Below, piece by piece: positions 24,675 to 36,448 of a stretch of 64,000 bases of DNA. Position numbers and translations under genes: made by a program. Positions within the stretch are counted from its first letter, which is position 1; every line of letters starts with the position of its first letter. The notes beneath the pieces are model-generated. The model did no database searches. It was given only the letters and a program-made list of their open reading frames with translations, and had not been told where the DNA came from. Location: contig LUKI01000001.1 of NCBI GenBank assembly GCA_001593685.1, positions 1-64,000 of the forward strand, given 5' to 3'. Origin of the DNA: Gammaproteobacteria bacterium F7 (lineage in GTDB: Bacteria > Pseudomonadota > Gammaproteobacteria > Pseudomonadales > IMCC2047).

Positions 24675-25973
24675 TTAACGCGGTGACCAGGCTGGTTCAC
24701 GCACATCACCAAATTTGGATGGACCACGGGATTTCACCCGCCCATCCAGTGAAACAAAGGCTAAAATGCCCTTATTATCGTCGTTAGTAGCGTAAATTAT
24801 CATACTTCCATTCGGTGCGATACTCGGCGACTCATCTAATTGCGTTTGCGTCAAAACCCTTAAACGGTCACGCTTTAAATCTTGAACTGCAATATGAAAA
24901 ACACCCGCCTGGCGGTGCACCATCACTAGATAACGACCATCAGCACTGAGGCGGCCACGAGCGTTGTAGTCTCCCTCAAAGGTCAACCGCTCCAGCCTCC
25001 CTGTCTGTATCTCTTTGCGATAGATCTGCGGTTTTCCCCCCCGGCTAGAAGTAAAAATGAGCGACTTCCCATCCGCCGACCAGCTGGGTTCGGTATCAAT
25101 ACCAAAGTGACGTGTTACACGCTGAAACTTGCCTGTAGCGATCTCATAGATATAAATTTCCGGGTTACCATCCTTAGATAGTGTCATGGCCAGTTTACGC
25201 CCATCGGGGGACCAGGCCGGCGCACTGTTAATGCCCCTGAATGCGGGCACTTTTTGTCGTTTACCAGTGCTGACATCCTGAATATAAACCGCTGGTCGTC
25301 GCCCTTCAAAGGACACGTAGGCCAGCTTATTACCATCGGGGGACCAGTGAGGCGACATGATAGGCTCACGTGATTCACGGATAATTTTTTCGCGATAACC
25401 GTCTGCATCGGCCACCAGCAAGCGAACCCGTTCAGCCCCATTGGCGGGACGATCAACCGTCACGTAGGCTATACGAGTCGAAAAGGCACCTTTAATGCCA
25501 GTCAGCCGCTCATAAATACGATCACTGATCAGGTGAGCCGCATCACGCAACTCATTCGGACCGGCCTTAATATTACCTTCAACCATACGCTGCTGCTTGT
25601 AAACGTCATAAAGCTCGTAATGAACTCGATAGCCTCCAGTGGCATGCGGGGTAACCTGCCCAATCAGTAAAAACTCCTGATTAAGAATACGCCAGTCTCG
25701 ATAATACACCTGATCAGCACGAGTCGGTAAGCTCATCATATTACGCTGGTCAAGGGCCACAAATTGCCCGCTGCGAGATAAATCCGCCGACACAATCTGG
25801 GCTATATTCTCAGGCAGTAAACCGGCTCCCTGCCAGCCAAAGTTTACCGCGGCAATTCGCGTCGGGTTATCAACGCCCTGGGTAATTTCAATTTCAAATG
25901 ATGCCCAGGCCGGACGTAATAGGCCCACCGCCATAAGCAGCATAAACGTGAAACGTAAAAAATATGATGTCAC
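24675..25973 (-). CDS. tolB: Tol-Pal system beta-propeller protein TolB
   Basis: repeated SPDGxKLAY motifs; gene order. Confidence 0.95.
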   Translation of the reverse strand: MTSYFLRFTFMLLMAVGLLRPAWASFEIEITQGVDNPTRIAAVNFGWQGAGLLPENIAQIVSADLSRSGQFVALDQRNMMSLPTRADQVYYRDWRILNQEFLLIGQVTPHATGGYRVHYELYDVYKQQRMVEGNIKAGPNELRDAAHLISDRIYERLTGIKGAFSTRIAYVTVDRPANGAERVRLLVADADGYREKIIRESREPIMSPHWSPDGNKLAYVSFEGRRPAVYIQDVSTGKRQKVPAFRGINSAPAWSPDGRKLAMTLSKDGNPEIYIYEIATGKFQRVTRHFGIDTEPSWSADGKSLIFTSSRGGKPQIYRKEIQTGRLERLTFEGDYNARGRLSADGRYLVMVHRQAGVFHIAVQDLKRDRLRVLTQTQLDESPSIAPNGSMIIYATNDDNKGILAFVSLDGRVKSRGPSKFGDVREPAWSPR

Positions 25974-26797
25974 CGGTCCAAATCCTCAGGCCTGAATTTA
26001 ATGATTCGTTTGCGGAAATACTTGTCAAAAGCCCGCGGTTCGAGCTGCTGAAGCTCTTCAATTTTACCGACTCGCTGAACTGCCAACACCACCGAGCGAT
26101 CAAAAGCTGCATCGCCACTGCTCTTATAAAGCGCCACCGTATTGATTTCTCCGGTCGGCAAAAAGTGCACCACAACTTTGGCGACCATGCCATTACGGGC
26201 ACTCAGTGGGATATGCCAGTTTTCCATGATGCGTTGACGTACTAAACCGTCGTAGGACTGGGCAGCAATCCGGTCATCCTCTTCCTGTGCCGCAGCGATT
26301 TCATCCGCTAATGAGTCGGCTAATAACTGTTCCTGCTTGAGACGTTCTGCTTTTTCTCGCGCCAACTGCTCCTGACGACGTTTTTCCTCGGCACGCTGCT
26401 GGGCGGCTTTTTCTTCAGCGGCTTTCTTTTCAGCGTCAGCTTTCTTTTTAGCCTCGGCTTTTTTCTTAGCATCCGCTTTCTTTTTGGCTTCAGCTTTACG
26501 TTTAGCCTCGGCTTTTTTCTTTTCGGCAGCCTTACGTTTGGCTTCCTCTCGCTTGCGCTTTTCGGCTGCGCGTCGTTTAGCTTCAGCTTTTTTCCGCGCT
26601 GCTTCTTTTTTGCGTGCCGCCTCTTTTCGCGCCGCAATCGGATCGGCCATGGTCAAAATCTTGGCCTGTACGACCTGAGGTGGCGGCGGGAGTTCCTTGC
26701 CTGTGTCACTTTCCCAATTAAAAGTAAACGCGGCAATCACCAGCGCATGCACCAACAGCGCTTGAAAAACAGGAACAATATAGGAACGCCAACTCAT
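25970..26797 (-). CDS. tolA: Tol-Pal system protein TolA
   Basis: N-terminal TM, long Lys/Ala/Glu-rich domain, TonB-like C-terminus. Confidence 0.93.
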   Translation of the reverse strand: MSWRSYIVPVFQALLVHALVIAAFTFNWESDTGKELPPPPQVVQAKILTMADPIAARKEAARKKEAARKKAEAKRRAAEKRKREEAKRKAAEKKKAEAKRKAEAKKKADAKKKAEAKKKADAEKKAAEEKAAQQRAEEKRRQEQLAREKAERLKQEQLLADSLADEIAAAQEEDDRIAAQSYDGLVRQRIMENWHIPLSARNGMVAKVVVHFLPTGEINTVALYKSSGDAAFDRSVVLAVQRVGKIEELQQLEPRAFDKYFRKRIIKFRPEDLDR

Positions 26798-26809
26798 CGG
26801 ATAAAACGG

Positions 26810-27235
26810 CTACTGCCCCGGCTCGGAAATCAGACCGACGTTCGGTACACCTGCACCCTGGAGAGTCGTCATTAGTTTAACAATGGTGCCATAGGGAACC
26901 GCTTTATCACCGCGAACTAATACGGGGGTTTTTGGTTTAACCCGCATCAACTTGGCAACTTTCTCCTCAACATATTGAAGACTGACAGGCTTTTCTGAAT
27001 CCGTGCCCAGGTCAATATAATAGTTGCCACCAGCATCAACAGACACCACCACAACATCTTCATTGCTGTTATTATCCAAGGGTTCCGAAGGCGCCTCAGG
27101 AAGATCCACATCCACGCCTTGCGTTAACAGTGGTGCGGTCACCATAAATACCACTAACAATACCAGCATCACATCAATGTAGGGCACCACATTGATTTCA
27201 GAAACCGGTTTACGACGGCGACGAATACGAGCCAT
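26810..27235 (-). CDS. tolR: Tol-Pal system protein TolR
   Basis: SEINVVPYIDVMLVLLVVFMVTAP. Confidence 0.95.
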   Translation of the reverse strand: MARIRRRRKPVSEINVVPYIDVMLVLLVVFMVTAPLLTQGVDVDLPEAPSEPLDNNSNEDVVVVSVDAGGNYYIDLGTDSEKPVSLQYVEEKVAKLMRVKPKTPVLVRGDKAVPYGTIVKLMTTLQGAGVPNVGLISEPGQ

Positions 27236-27237
27236 TA

Positions 27238-27975
27238 TTAGCTACTCGCTTGATCAGCAGGCACAGCTGATGTTCGCGCCTGGGAGTCATGCACTTTACG
27301 GTGCAAAATACTGGAAAATTCTTCGGCAAAGGTTTCATAACGACCAGCCAGATTATCGGCCTCCGCGGAATAACGGTTATAGGCAATCACCGCGGGAATC
27401 GCAGCAAACAGCCCCATGGCTGTCGCCACCAGGGCTTCTGAAATGCCCGGCGCAACCGTTGCCAAGGTCGCCTGCTGCACGTTTGCCAGGCCACGGAAAG
27501 AGTTCATAATTCCCCACACTGTGCCAAATAAACCAACATAGGGACTAATCGAACCAACCGTCGCTAAAAACGATAGGTGCTTCTCAAGCTTTTCTTCTTC
27601 ACGGGCCAACGCGACACGCATCACACGCTGAACCCCGTTAATGATGGCATCAGCATCACTAGCAATACGCGAACGTAAACGGGTGTATTCTTTCAGACCA
27701 GCACCAAAAATATTTTCTACGCCGCTATTGGGATTAATGCGGGCGTTAATTTCCACATAAAGCTGGCTTAAATCAATTCCTGACCAAAACTGCTCTTCAA
27801 ATTTATCCAGTGTTTTACGGGCATGACGTAAAAACCGCGAACGCTGAAAAATCATAACCCAGGATACTAATGACGCCAGCACTAACAGCAGCATCACCAA
27901 TTGCACCAGCAAGCTGGCGTTAGCAACCAGACTATAAAGTGACATTTTTTCGACCAAAACTAATTCCCCTTGCAA
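27238..27975 (-). CDS. tolQ: Tol-Pal system protein TolQ
   Basis: MotA/TolQ/ExbB motifs VGLFGTVWGIMNSF..GISEALVATAMGLFAAIPAV. Confidence 0.95.
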   Translation of the reverse strand: MQGELVLVEKMSLYSLVANASLLVQLVMLLLVLASLVSWVMIFQRSRFLRHARKTLDKFEEQFWSGIDLSQLYVEINARINPNSGVENIFGAGLKEYTRLRSRIASDADAIINGVQRVMRVALAREEEKLEKHLSFLATVGSISPYVGLFGTVWGIMNSFRGLANVQQATLATVAPGISEALVATAMGLFAAIPAVIAYNRYSAEADNLAGRYETFAEEFSSILHRKVHDSQARTSAVPADQASS

Positions 27976-28005
27976 AGCCCCATGGGCTGAAAACTGACTA
28001 ATTGT

Positions 28006-28416
28006 TTAGATATAGGCCTGCAACGCGGCAACCATATCGTCACCTATCGCACAGGGTTTCATTGTTTGTTTTTGTACGCAGACCGCCCGCACCTCTGTTT
28101 CAGCCAGCACTTCCTGTGTTCTGGCCCGCAGTACTTGCTGGTTAAAGGTGACACTACTGCGTTTGATCGTAGCCATTGCCACTGTCACCTGAAGTTCGTC
28201 ATCCAGTAAAGCTGGCAGCAGGTAACGGGTATTGGCTGAATGAATAACAAACATACTGCCCTGCTGAATCATTTCGGCATGATCAAAGCCAATATGACGC
28301 AGAAACTCCGTTCGCGCCCGCTCCATAAATTTCAGGTAATTAACGTAGTAAACGATACCCCCCGCATCGGTATCCTCGATGTAGACCCGCACCGGCCAGC
28401 TAAATTCCATCCCCAT
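28006..28416 (-). CDS. ybgC: acyl-CoA thioesterase YbgC
   Basis: VYIEDTDAGGIVYYVNYLKFMERARTEFLR. Confidence 0.92.
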   Translation of the reverse strand: MGMEFSWPVRVYIEDTDAGGIVYYVNYLKFMERARTEFLRHIGFDHAEMIQQGSMFVIHSANTRYLLPALLDDELQVTVAMATIKRSSVTFNQQVLRARTQEVLAETEVRAVCVQKQTMKPCAIGDDMVAALQAYI

Positions 28417-28448
28417 CTAACTCTTTTCTCCAAAAGCCACTGATATCT

Positions 28449-29462
28449 TTAGTCGTCCGTTACTGGCGTTAAACCAAAGTGCAAATAGGCGTGTTTGGTG
28501 ACAATACGACCACGTGGCGTACGCAAAATATAACCCTGTTGAATCAAGTAGGGCTCGAGCACATCTTCAATGGTGTCGCGTTCTTCACTGATGGCCGCCG
28601 CCAGACTATCGACACCCACCGGCCCACCATCAAACTTTTCAATCATTGCCAGCAGTAACCGTCGGTCCATATTATCGAAACCAACATCGTCAACATCAAG
28701 CATGCCGAGCGCCGCATCCGCGATGTCTTTACCAATGGCGCCATCGCCCTTCACCTGCGCGTAATCTCTGACGCGGCGTAACAGTCGATTAGCAATACGC
28801 GGCGTTCCACGGGAACGGCGGGCAATTTCAGCGGCACCTTCCTCATTAACCGGCACATTCAATAAGCCACAGGAGCGGGAAACGATATGGGTTAAATCTG
28901 CAACATTATAAAACTCAAGGCGCTGCACAATACCAAAGCGATCACGTAACGGTGACGTCAACAAGCCCGCCCGAGTCGTTGCCCCCACTAAGGTAAAGCG
29001 AGGCAGATCCAGTTTAATGCTACGCGCTGCCGGGCCTTCACCAATCATAATATCAAGCTGGTAGTCCTCCATCGCCGGATACAATACCTCCTCAACAGCA
29101 GGACTGAGCCGGTGAATTTCATCAATGAACAGCACATCCCCCTCTTCAAGATTGGTCAGCATCGCGGCCAGGTCACCAGCCTTTTCAAGGACCGGTCCCG
29201 AGGTGGATTTAATGGAGACACCCATTTCTTGAGCAATAATATTCGCCAGGGTTGTTTTACCAAGACCTGGCGGGCCAAAGATCAAAACGTGGTCAAGCGC
29301 TTCGGCGCGCCCTCGGGCAGCATGGATAAAGATTTCCATTTGTTCTTTAACCGCGTCCTGTCCAACATACTCGCTTAACGTTGAGGGTCGAATCGCATAA
29401 TCAATTCGCTCTTCAGCCGTTGCCTGAGGTTGTGCAGAGATAAGTCGATCCGATTCGATCAT
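28449..29462 (-). CDS. ruvB: Holliday junction helicase RuvB
   Basis: [22 protein letters not shown]. Confidence 0.97.
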   Translation of the reverse strand: MIESDRLISAQPQATAEERIDYAIRPSTLSEYVGQDAVKEQMEIFIHAARGRAEALDHVLIFGPPGLGKTTLANIIAQEMGVSIKSTSGPVLEKAGDLAAMLTNLEEGDVLFIDEIHRLSPAVEEVLYPAMEDYQLDIMIGEGPAARSIKLDLPRFTLVGATTRAGLLTSPLRDRFGIVQRLEFYNVADLTHIVSRSCGLLNVPVNEEGAAEIARRSRGTPRIANRLLRRVRDYAQVKGDGAIGKDIADAALGMLDVDDVGFDNMDRRLLLAMIEKFDGGPVGVDSLAAAISEERDTIEDVLEPYLIQQGYILRTPRGRIVTKHAYLHFGLTPVTDD

Positions 29463-29546
29463 GTGAGATTAGCCCGCCGAGAAAAAATTGGCTTATTGTA
29501 AACGCAGAGAGACCCGCAATGAAATGTGCAGCGTTATTGATTGCTG

Positions 29547-30140
29547 TTACGCCATTGACTTAAGCGCCTGTCGAATCAGCTCCTGACTACTCATCCCTTC
29601 AACAGCAATACTTTTAATCGCCTTCTCAGCATCCTTAGGTTTATAGCCCAACGCCAGTAAAGCGCTGACCGCTTCATCTGTACCATCCGCCGCGGCGGAG
29701 TTCAGTGATGCCTCTAAATCGCCGGGGGCTTCGGGCCAATCCTTGAGCTTATCGCGCATTTCAATAACTAACCGCTCAGCGGTTTTCTTGCCAATTCCAG
29801 GCACTTTGGTTAACGCGGCTACATCATTATTGTGCACTACCCGCACAAAATCGCTGGCTTCGATTCCGGACAAAATCGCCAAACCCAGTTTAGGACCCAC
29901 ACCGTTAATCTTAATCACGGCTCGAAATAGCTCACGTTCACGCGCCTCATAAAAGCCGTAAAGCAGTTGCGCATCTTCACGCACTACAAAATGGGTATAA
30001 AGACTGACCGGGTGGTCAATATCTGGTAGTCGATAAAAGGTATTCATCGGCACCTGTAGTTCATAACCAACGCCCTGCACATCAACACAAATATCCGGCG
30101 GACTTTTTTCAATCAATACACCTTTGATACGACCTATCAT
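29547..30140 (-). CDS. ruvA: Holliday junction protein RuvA
   Basis: [44 protein letters not shown]. Confidence 0.96.
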   Translation of the reverse strand: MIGRIKGVLIEKSPPDICVDVQGVGYELQVPMNTFYRLPDIDHPVSLYTHFVVREDAQLLYGFYEARERELFRAVIKINGVGPKLGLAILSGIEASDFVRVVHNNDVAALTKVPGIGKKTAERLVIEMRDKLKDWPEAPGDLEASLNSAAADGTDEAVSALLALGYKPKDAEKAIKSIAVEGMSSQELIRQALKSMA

Positions 30141-30158
30141 GATGAGAGCCTGTGAGTG

Positions 30159-30683
30159 TTATTTATGCTGAAGACGGCTATTGCGATGCGAACCGGCACC
30201 CGCCATACGAATTAAATTTTGTTCAGTATGCGCATGACACAAGGCAATCGCCAGCGCATCAGCGGCATCCGCCTGCGGTGTTTTATTCAAATGCAGTAAT
30301 GCCGTGACCATATGCTGAACCTGTGCCTTGTCGGCAGCACCTTTCCCCACCACCGCCTGTTTGACCTGACGTGCCGAGTACTCGTATACCGGCAACCCCT
30401 CATTGGCACCGGCAACCATCGCAACACCACGCGCTTGTCCCAGCTTCAACGCTGAGTCAGCATTACGCGCCATGAAGACCTTTTCGATGGCCATCACCTG
30501 CGGAGAGTAGGTGTTAATGAGTTCCGCAACCCCTTTATAAATTTGATGCAGTCGCTCGGCAAGAATATCGCCCTGAATGCGGATACAACCGCTATCGACA
30601 TACTCATAGGCATTGCCTACCCAGTTAACTATTCCGTAACCAGTGATGCGTGAACCTGGGTCAATGCCGATAATCAGGGCCAT
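30159..30683 (-). CDS. ruvC: crossover junction endonuclease RuvC
   Basis: [16 protein letters not shown]. Confidence 0.96.
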   Translation of the reverse strand: MALIIGIDPGSRITGYGIVNWVGNAYEYVDSGCIRIQGDILAERLHQIYKGVAELINTYSPQVMAIEKVFMARNADSALKLGQARGVAMVAGANEGLPVYEYSARQVKQAVVGKGAADKAQVQHMVTALLHLNKTPQADAADALAIALCHAHTEQNLIRMAGAGSHRNSRLQHK

Positions 30684-30771
30684 AAAATATGAATGGAGTC
30701 CAATTCACGGGGGACACCCGTATTGCGCTAAAACGACCATTCCGGCTTAAGCCGGAATGGTGTATCGAAAA

Positions 30772-31506
30772 TTAATCGTATGCTTCGTCTGGAATGTCGG
30801 CGTTATGGAAAACATTCTGCACGTCTTCCAGTTCTTCCAGCATATCAATCAGCTTCATCACTTTCGTCGCTGTGTCCACATCCAGATCAACACTGGTGGA
30901 CGGCACCATCGCAACTTCAGCGTTTACTGGCTCGAGTCCAGCCGCTTCTAATGCATCTTTAACATTGCTGAACTCTGCTGGCGTCGTTACAACATCAATC
31001 GACTCGTCATCGTTAGTCACCACATCATCAGCACCGGCTTCCAGCGCAGCTTCCATAATGGCATCTTCGTCAGCGCCCGGCTCAAAGGTAATCTGTCCCT
31101 GTTTGGTAAACAGGTAGGACACCGAACCGTCAGTACCGAGATTTCCGCCAAACTTTGTGAACGCATGGCGAACTTCTGCCACGGTACGGTTGCGGTTATC
31201 CGTCATTGTTTCAACCAAGACTGCAACACCCGCCTGTCCATAACCTTCGTAGGTAATCTCTTCGAGGTTTTCACCTTCACCGCCCACGCCGCGATCAATC
31301 GCACGCTGCATGGTGTCTTTTGGCATATTCGCGCTTTTAGCGCGATCCACCGCCAAACGCAGACGTGGATTATCCTCCGGATCACCACCACCAGCTCGCG
31401 CCGCCACCGTTAATTCACGGATAAAGCGTGTAAAAATCTTACCGCGCTTGGCGTCCTGTGCCGCCTTGCGGTGTTTGATGTTGGCCCATTTACTGTGTCC
31501 AGCCAT
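30772..31506 (-). CDS. yebC: YebC/PmpR-family protein
   Basis: [26 protein letters not shown]. Confidence 0.96.
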   Translation of the reverse strand: MAGHSKWANIKHRKAAQDAKRGKIFTRFIRELTVAARAGGGDPEDNPRLRLAVDRAKSANMPKDTMQRAIDRGVGGEGENLEEITYEGYGQAGVAVLVETMTDNRNRTVAEVRHAFTKFGGNLGTDGSVSYLFTKQGQITFEPGADEDAIMEAALEAGADDVVTNDDESIDVVTTPAEFSNVKDALEAAGLEPVNAEVAMVPSTSVDLDVDTATKVMKLIDMLEELEDVQNVFHNADIPDEAYD

Positions 31507-31731
31507 TTTTACTCCTCAATCTTGATACCTAGAACAATTGCTCTTTTGCCCCCTGGCGGTGTTAAAAATGTACTCAATCGGTCATTTATAAATTATAAAC
31601 TCCCTCACTGCGTGCATTTTTGCCTTACCAGAAAGCAAAATCCCGAATTGTATAAGGCGTTCAAAAACCCAAATTTCTACCTTATTCATTCCCGCAAAAA
31701 CGAGAATTTACAAATAAAATCTCTAGGATGT

Positions 31732-31878
31732 CTCTAGTAGTTGTGAGCGAGAAATTTTGAGAGTCAAAACATTCAAGATCAAGGCGAAAGCTGCACGCAA
31801 TAGTGAACTATTGCGAAAGTTTTCAACGCCGATATTAGGTGTTTTGGACTCAAAATTTTCGTTCTTCAGCTGCTAGAG
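31732..31878. repeat. ~147-bp imperfect inverted-repeat element (MITE/REP-like) abutting the aspS 3' end
   Basis: left arm CTCTAGTAGTTGTGAGCGAGAAATTTTGAGAGTCAAAACATTC vs reverse complement of right arm CTCTAGCAGCTGAAGAACGAAAATTTTGAGTCCAAAACACC; central CGCAATAGTGAACTATTGCG (31796-31815). Confidence 0.65.
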
Positions 31879-33650
31879 CCATCCTCAGTCACCGGCTTAC
31901 GCACACGAATGCTCAGTTCGCGCAGTTGCTCCTGGCTGACCTCGCTCGGCGCATCGGTCATTACACAGGCAGCGCTCTGCGTTTTCGGGAAAGCAATCAC
32001 GTCACGGATTGAAGCAGCACCGGTCATCAGCATCACGATACGGTCCAGACCAAAGGCCAAACCACCATGTGGAGGACAACCATATTTCAGCGCATCCAGC
32101 AGGAAGCCGAACTTCTCGTTGGCTTCTTCATCACCAATTCCCAGCACCTTCAGGACGATTTTCTGCATATCCTGATCGTGAATACGAATCGAACCACCGC
32201 CCAACTCAGTACCGTTCAGTACCATATCGTAGGCACGAGATAAGGCTTCAGCAGGATTCTTCTGCAACTCTTCCAGTGAACAGGAAGGCGCTGTGAAGGG
32301 GTGGTGCAGTGGTGTTAACGCGCCACCTTCCAGTTCCTCAAACATGGGGAAGTCAACAACCCAACAGGGAGCCCACTCACGCTCAAAAAGATCAAGGTCT
32401 TCTGCCAGTTTTACCCGTAACGCACCTAGCGCTTCGTTAACGATCTTCGCTTTATCAGCGCCGAAGAAGATAATATCGCCAGTCTCTGCACCCAGACGAT
32501 CCAGCAACTGCATAACCACATCTTCCGGCATAAATTTAATGATTGGTGATTGCAGTCCTTCCAGGCCCTGAGACAAGTCATTAACCTTAATCCACGCCAG
32601 GCCGCGAGCACCGTAGATGCCAACAAACTTGGTGTAGGCATCAATAGCACGTCGCGCAATACTCGCACCGCCAGGCACCTTCAGTGCCGCAACGCGACCT
32701 TTAGGATCGTTGGCTGGACCACTGAATACCTTAAAGTCTACCGCTGCCATCAAATCTTTAATGTCGACCAGCTCGAGTCCAAAACGCAGGTCAGGGCGAT
32801 CACTACCGTAGCGGTTCATGGCGTCGGCATAGGTGATGTGTGGGAACTCTCCCAAATCAACGTTCAACTCATCCTTAAACAGTTTCACCATCATGCGCTG
32901 AGTGATATCCATGATGTCACTCTCCTCCAGGAAAGAGGTCTCGATATCTATCTGGGTAAACTCAGGCTGACGATCAGCTCGCAGGTCTTCGTCACGGAAA
33001 CATTTAGCAATCTGGTAGTAACGGTCCATTCCGGACACCATCAGCAGCTGCTTGAATAACTGAGGCGACTGCGGCAGTGCAAAAAACTCACCACTGTGAG
33101 TACGGCTCGGCACCAAATAATCACGCGCACCTTCAGGCGTCGCGCGAGTCAGGATGGGGGTTTCAATATCCATAAACCCTTCATGATCAAGGAAGTTACG
33201 GATATTGCTGGTCACCTTGGAGCGGAAACGCAGTTTCTCGGCAATTTCAGGGCGACGCAGATCGATATAGCGGTATTTCAAACGAACATCTTCACCCACG
33301 GTGATATGTTCGTCCAACTGGAAAGGCGGTGTTTCAGCACGATTAAGAATCGTCAGTTCCTTACCCAGTACTTCGATACCACCCGTCGGGATATCTTTGT
33401 TGACAGTCCCCTCTGGGCGGGCACGCACACGGCCTTTAATTTTCAGTACATATTCACTACGCACAGTTTCTGCCAGCGCAAAACTTTCAACCGTATCCGG
33501 GTCAAAAACGATCTGCGCCATCCCTTCACGGTCACGCATATCAAAGAAAATTACACCACCATGATCACGGCGACGATGCACCCAACCACAAATTTCTACT
33601 TCCTGATCAATCAACGATTCATTCAATTCGCCGCAATAATGACTGCGCAT
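31866..33650 (-). CDS. aspS: aspartyl-tRNA synthetase
   Basis: [60 protein letters not shown]. Confidence 0.97.
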   Translation of the reverse strand: MRSHYCGELNESLIDQEVEICGWVHRRRDHGGVIFFDMRDREGMAQIVFDPDTVESFALAETVRSEYVLKIKGRVRARPEGTVNKDIPTGGIEVLGKELTILNRAETPPFQLDEHITVGEDVRLKYRYIDLRRPEIAEKLRFRSKVTSNIRNFLDHEGFMDIETPILTRATPEGARDYLVPSRTHSGEFFALPQSPQLFKQLLMVSGMDRYYQIAKCFRDEDLRADRQPEFTQIDIETSFLEESDIMDITQRMMVKLFKDELNVDLGEFPHITYADAMNRYGSDRPDLRFGLELVDIKDLMAAVDFKVFSGPANDPKGRVAALKVPGGASIARRAIDAYTKFVGIYGARGLAWIKVNDLSQGLEGLQSPIIKFMPEDVVMQLLDRLGAETGDIIFFGADKAKIVNEALGALRVKLAEDLDLFEREWAPCWVVDFPMFEELEGGALTPLHHPFTAPSCSLEELQKNPAEALSRAYDMVLNGTELGGGSIRIHDQDMQKIVLKVLGIGDEEANEKFGFLLDALKYGCPPHGGLAFGLDRIVMLMTGAASIRDVIAFPKTQSAACVMTDAPSEVSQEQLRELSIRVRKPVTEDGSSS

Positions 33651-33735
33651 GCTATTTCTTCCGATTACTTAAATTAAAAATTAGGTTTTTTTCCGTCACC
33701 TCAAACATCGTTAAAGATGACCTTAATATTGTGTC

Positions 33736-33963
33736 TTAACTGGCCGCCGGTTTACTGTCTGATTTCGGCTTTGAACCGCTGCCGGATTTAAAATCAGTCT
33801 CATACCAACCTGCTCCGGTAAGCCGAAAACCGCCCGCTGAAATCACTTTTTTCAATGCTGGCTTTTCGCACTCAGGACAATCCGTTAATGGCGCATCACT
33901 GATACTTTGCAGTTTATCCATCTGATGCCCACAGGCACCACATTGATATTCATAAATGGGCAT
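33736..33963 (-). CDS. FmdB-family zinc ribbon protein
   Basis: MPIYEYQCGACGHQMDKLQSISDAPLTDCPECEKPALKK. Confidence 0.92.
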   Translation of the reverse strand: MPIYEYQCGACGHQMDKLQSISDAPLTDCPECEKPALKKVISAGGFRLTGAGWYETDFKSGSGSKPKSDSKPAAS

Positions 33964-34351
33964 AACTTTCTCCCGACTCCATTAAACAAGCTAAACTTCA
34001 GAAATAGCTCTCTACAACAGCAACCAGAGCCCCTGAAATAAAAAGGCGGATTGTACCCTATTTTTGTGGTCAACGAATAGTCGCCATTTTGCAAGGAACA
34101 GGGCAAGGTAACGGCGGCACAGAGCAATTGTGTCAACTAATGGAAAAGCATCAATACCGGTAGCGCCACTCAGACAATCCCTGAGTCAGTTTACCTCGTA
34201 AAGATTCAGCCGAAATGCTTCAAAAGAGCTGTTACTGAACTCTCCATAGCGTCGTGACTGACGGCCGCACTCGGCCTTTGGACAGGACTTGAAAAACAGG
34301 TATTTTGTCACGCCTACGGGGCATTAATGGCCACTTTCAATGATTGCCGGG

Positions 34352-34777
34352 CTACCTATTAAGCGGCTGAAAATGCTCGCCCAGCGCCTCAAAAATTTGT
34401 TGAGAAATTTCTTCCAACACCCCATTTGGGTACTCAACTGGTTCAACCGCCCCCCAAACAGGCCCGGGCCAGGCAACATCATGTTTATAACGAACAATAT
34501 GGTGCACATGCAGCTGTGGCACCATATTTCCTAGCGCCGCGACATTCAGCTTATCGGCTTTGAATAAGTCATAAATTTGTTTAGAAAAGTAACTGGATTC
34601 CCATAACAACTGCTGTTGATCAGCTGCCGATAATTCAAAAATTTCGCGGATAGCGTCCCGTTTCGGCACCAGAATAAACCAGGGGTAATTAGCATCTTTA
34701 TTAAGCAAAACTCGTGTTAACGGAAAATCTCCCAGCACGATGCAGTCTTTAACAAGTTGCGGGTGTAGCTCAAACAT
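34352..34777 (-). CDS. HIT domain protein
   Basis: HVHHIVRYKHD-type His triad region. Confidence 0.85.
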   Translation of the reverse strand: MFELHPQLVKDCIVLGDFPLTRVLLNKDANYPWFILVPKRDAIREIFELSAADQQQLLWESSYFSKQIYDLFKADKLNVAALGNMVPQLHVHHIVRYKHDVAWPGPVWGAVEPVEYPNGVLEEISQQIFEALGEHFQPLNR

Positions 34778-34845
34778 ATCGATTCCTTAAATTAAGACCC
34801 GGCATAACACAAAGGTTTTTAGCGGTTATACCCGTCATTTATTTT

Positions 34846-36060
34846 GTGCAACACCCCTATACTGGTTTATTCAGGGCAGCAGGAGGGGTAGTATCGGCGC
34901 TAATGAATAACACGCAAAACTTCTCTTTCCAATACCTTAATAGCATCGACCAAATAGCCCGCACCGATTGGGATAAAATTTGTGCGCGAGACTACCCTTT
35001 TTTGCGCCACGATTTTCTCGCCGCGCTTGAACACTCCCATAGCGTTGGCGGTGACAGCGGCTGGCAACCCTACCATCTAACCGCTTATAACAACGGTACT
35101 TTAGTGGCCGTCATGCCACTATATATTAAAAGCCATTCCTACGGTGAATATGTCTTCGACTGGGCGTGGGCTGACGCCTATCGCCGTCATGCGGTTGATT
35201 ATTACCCCAAGCTTTTGTCGGCGATTCCCTTCACTCCCGCCAGCGGGCCGCGTTTATGTGTCACCAAGGGTGTCGACAAAAACGCACTGATGAACGCTAT
35301 CGTTGCCGATATTCAAACACAGACGCGCAGCGGCCTGTTTTCATCCTGGCACCTGCTTTTTCCTGACAGCAACGAATTTGAGGACTGGCAACAAACCGCG
35401 TTACGTCCGCGTAGTGGCTGCCAATTTCATTGGTTCAACCGTAACTACGATAATTTTGATGATTTTCTGACTGGGTTCACCTCACGTAAACGCAAAAACA
35501 TCAAGCGTGAACGCCGCCGGGTTAGCGAGCAGGAAGTCGAGCTAAAGCAAGTATCGGGAGCCGAGCTCACCGAGCAACATATCCATGACTTTTATTTGTT
35601 TTATCAAGCCACCTACTTAAAACGCGGCCAACAGGGTTATCTAACCTTGCCGTTCTTTTTAGAGCTACGCCTGAAAATGGCCGATCAATTATTAATGGTG
35701 ATAGCTGAAAAAGCAGGCAAAGCCGTTGCCGCTGCACTCTGTTTTCACGATAAAGAAACACTCTACGGCCGCTACTGGGGTTGTTTGGAGGAATACGAGT
35801 GTTTGCATTTTGAAGCCTGCTTTTATCAGGGCATTGAGTTTTGCATTGCCAACGGCCTTCAGCGCTTTGACCCCGGCGCTCAAGGCGAGCACAAGATTCT
35901 GCGCGGTTTTGAGCCGGTGACAACCCATTCCTTACACTGGATTGAGCACACGGAGTTTCGTCAGGCTATTGAGCGTTTTTTAGGTCAAGAAAAACTGGGC
36001 ATGGCGCAATATCAGGAGCAGGCAACACAGCTGCTACCTTTCAAGAAACAAAATGAATGA
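34846..36060 (+). CDS. GNAT-superfamily / peptidogalycan biosynthesis-type protein (DUF482)
   Basis: LTGFTSRKRKNIKRERRRV, LYGRYWGCLEEYECLHFEACFYQGIEFCI, FDPGAQGEHKILRGFEP; true start may be 34903. Confidence 0.85.
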   Translation: MQHPYTGLFRAAGGVVSALMNNTQNFSFQYLNSIDQIARTDWDKICARDYPFLRHDFLAALEHSHSVGGDSGWQPYHLTAYNNGTLVAVMPLYIKSHSYGEYVFDWAWADAYRRHAVDYYPKLLSAIPFTPASGPRLCVTKGVDKNALMNAIVADIQTQTRSGLFSSWHLLFPDSNEFEDWQQTALRPRSGCQFHWFNRNYDNFDDFLTGFTSRKRKNIKRERRRVSEQEVELKQVSGAELTEQHIHDFYLFYQATYLKRGQQGYLTLPFFLELRLKMADQLLMVIAEKAGKAVAAALCFHDKETLYGRYWGCLEEYECLHFEACFYQGIEFCIANGLQRFDPGAQGEHKILRGFEPVTTHSLHWIEHTEFRQAIERFLGQEKLGMAQYQEQATQLLPFKKQNE

Positions 36061-36073
36061 GAAGAGCCAGTCG

Positions 36074-36361
36074 TTAATCGAGTTTTTCGCCAACCGAAAT
36101 ATCAACCAGCCTGCCACCACTAAACCTCAACACCCGCAGAAAGCCTTTGTAATGTCGAGGCATGTAAGTCCACTCCTCCACTTTTATCTCATCAGCGCCG
36201 GAAACGACCTCGGCAAAAAACGGCTCGCCACAACGTAACAAAACAGTGGCTTTGCGATCACCAACAGTGACAAAACCATTATTGCATTTGTAACCGGAAG
36301 CCTTGACGCCCGTAGTTAAAAGCAAGGAAAAAACGAGTAGTACAACAGTACTCAACTTCAT
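36074..36361 (-). CDS. DUF2845-like secreted protein
   Basis: signal peptide, CNNGFVTVGDRKATVLLRCGEP. Confidence 0.7.
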   Translation of the reverse strand: MKLSTVVLLVFSLLLTTGVKASGYKCNNGFVTVGDRKATVLLRCGEPFFAEVVSGADEIKVEEWTYMPRHYKGFLRVLRFSGGRLVDISVGEKLD

Positions 36362-36448
36362 AAATAATTCCTACGCCATCAAACTTCAGTTACAAATAGG
36401 ACTGCGCTCAAAGTAAGCGGTTCCACTCACACAGTAAGCTTTGATTTA

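Noticed and set aside
26320-26678. Additional ORFs in tolA (KKK/RRR-rich and antisense)
   Set aside because: Shadow frames of the Lys/Ala-rich TolA domain II; low-complexity artefacts.
32550-33677. Long + strand ORFs opposite aspS
   Set aside because: Antisense frames of a highly conserved gene; no recognisable domains.
34137-34350. Non-coding stretch between the FmdB and HIT genes considered as a decayed transposase
   Set aside because: Only short, stop-interrupted frames; no convincing family motif could be read.
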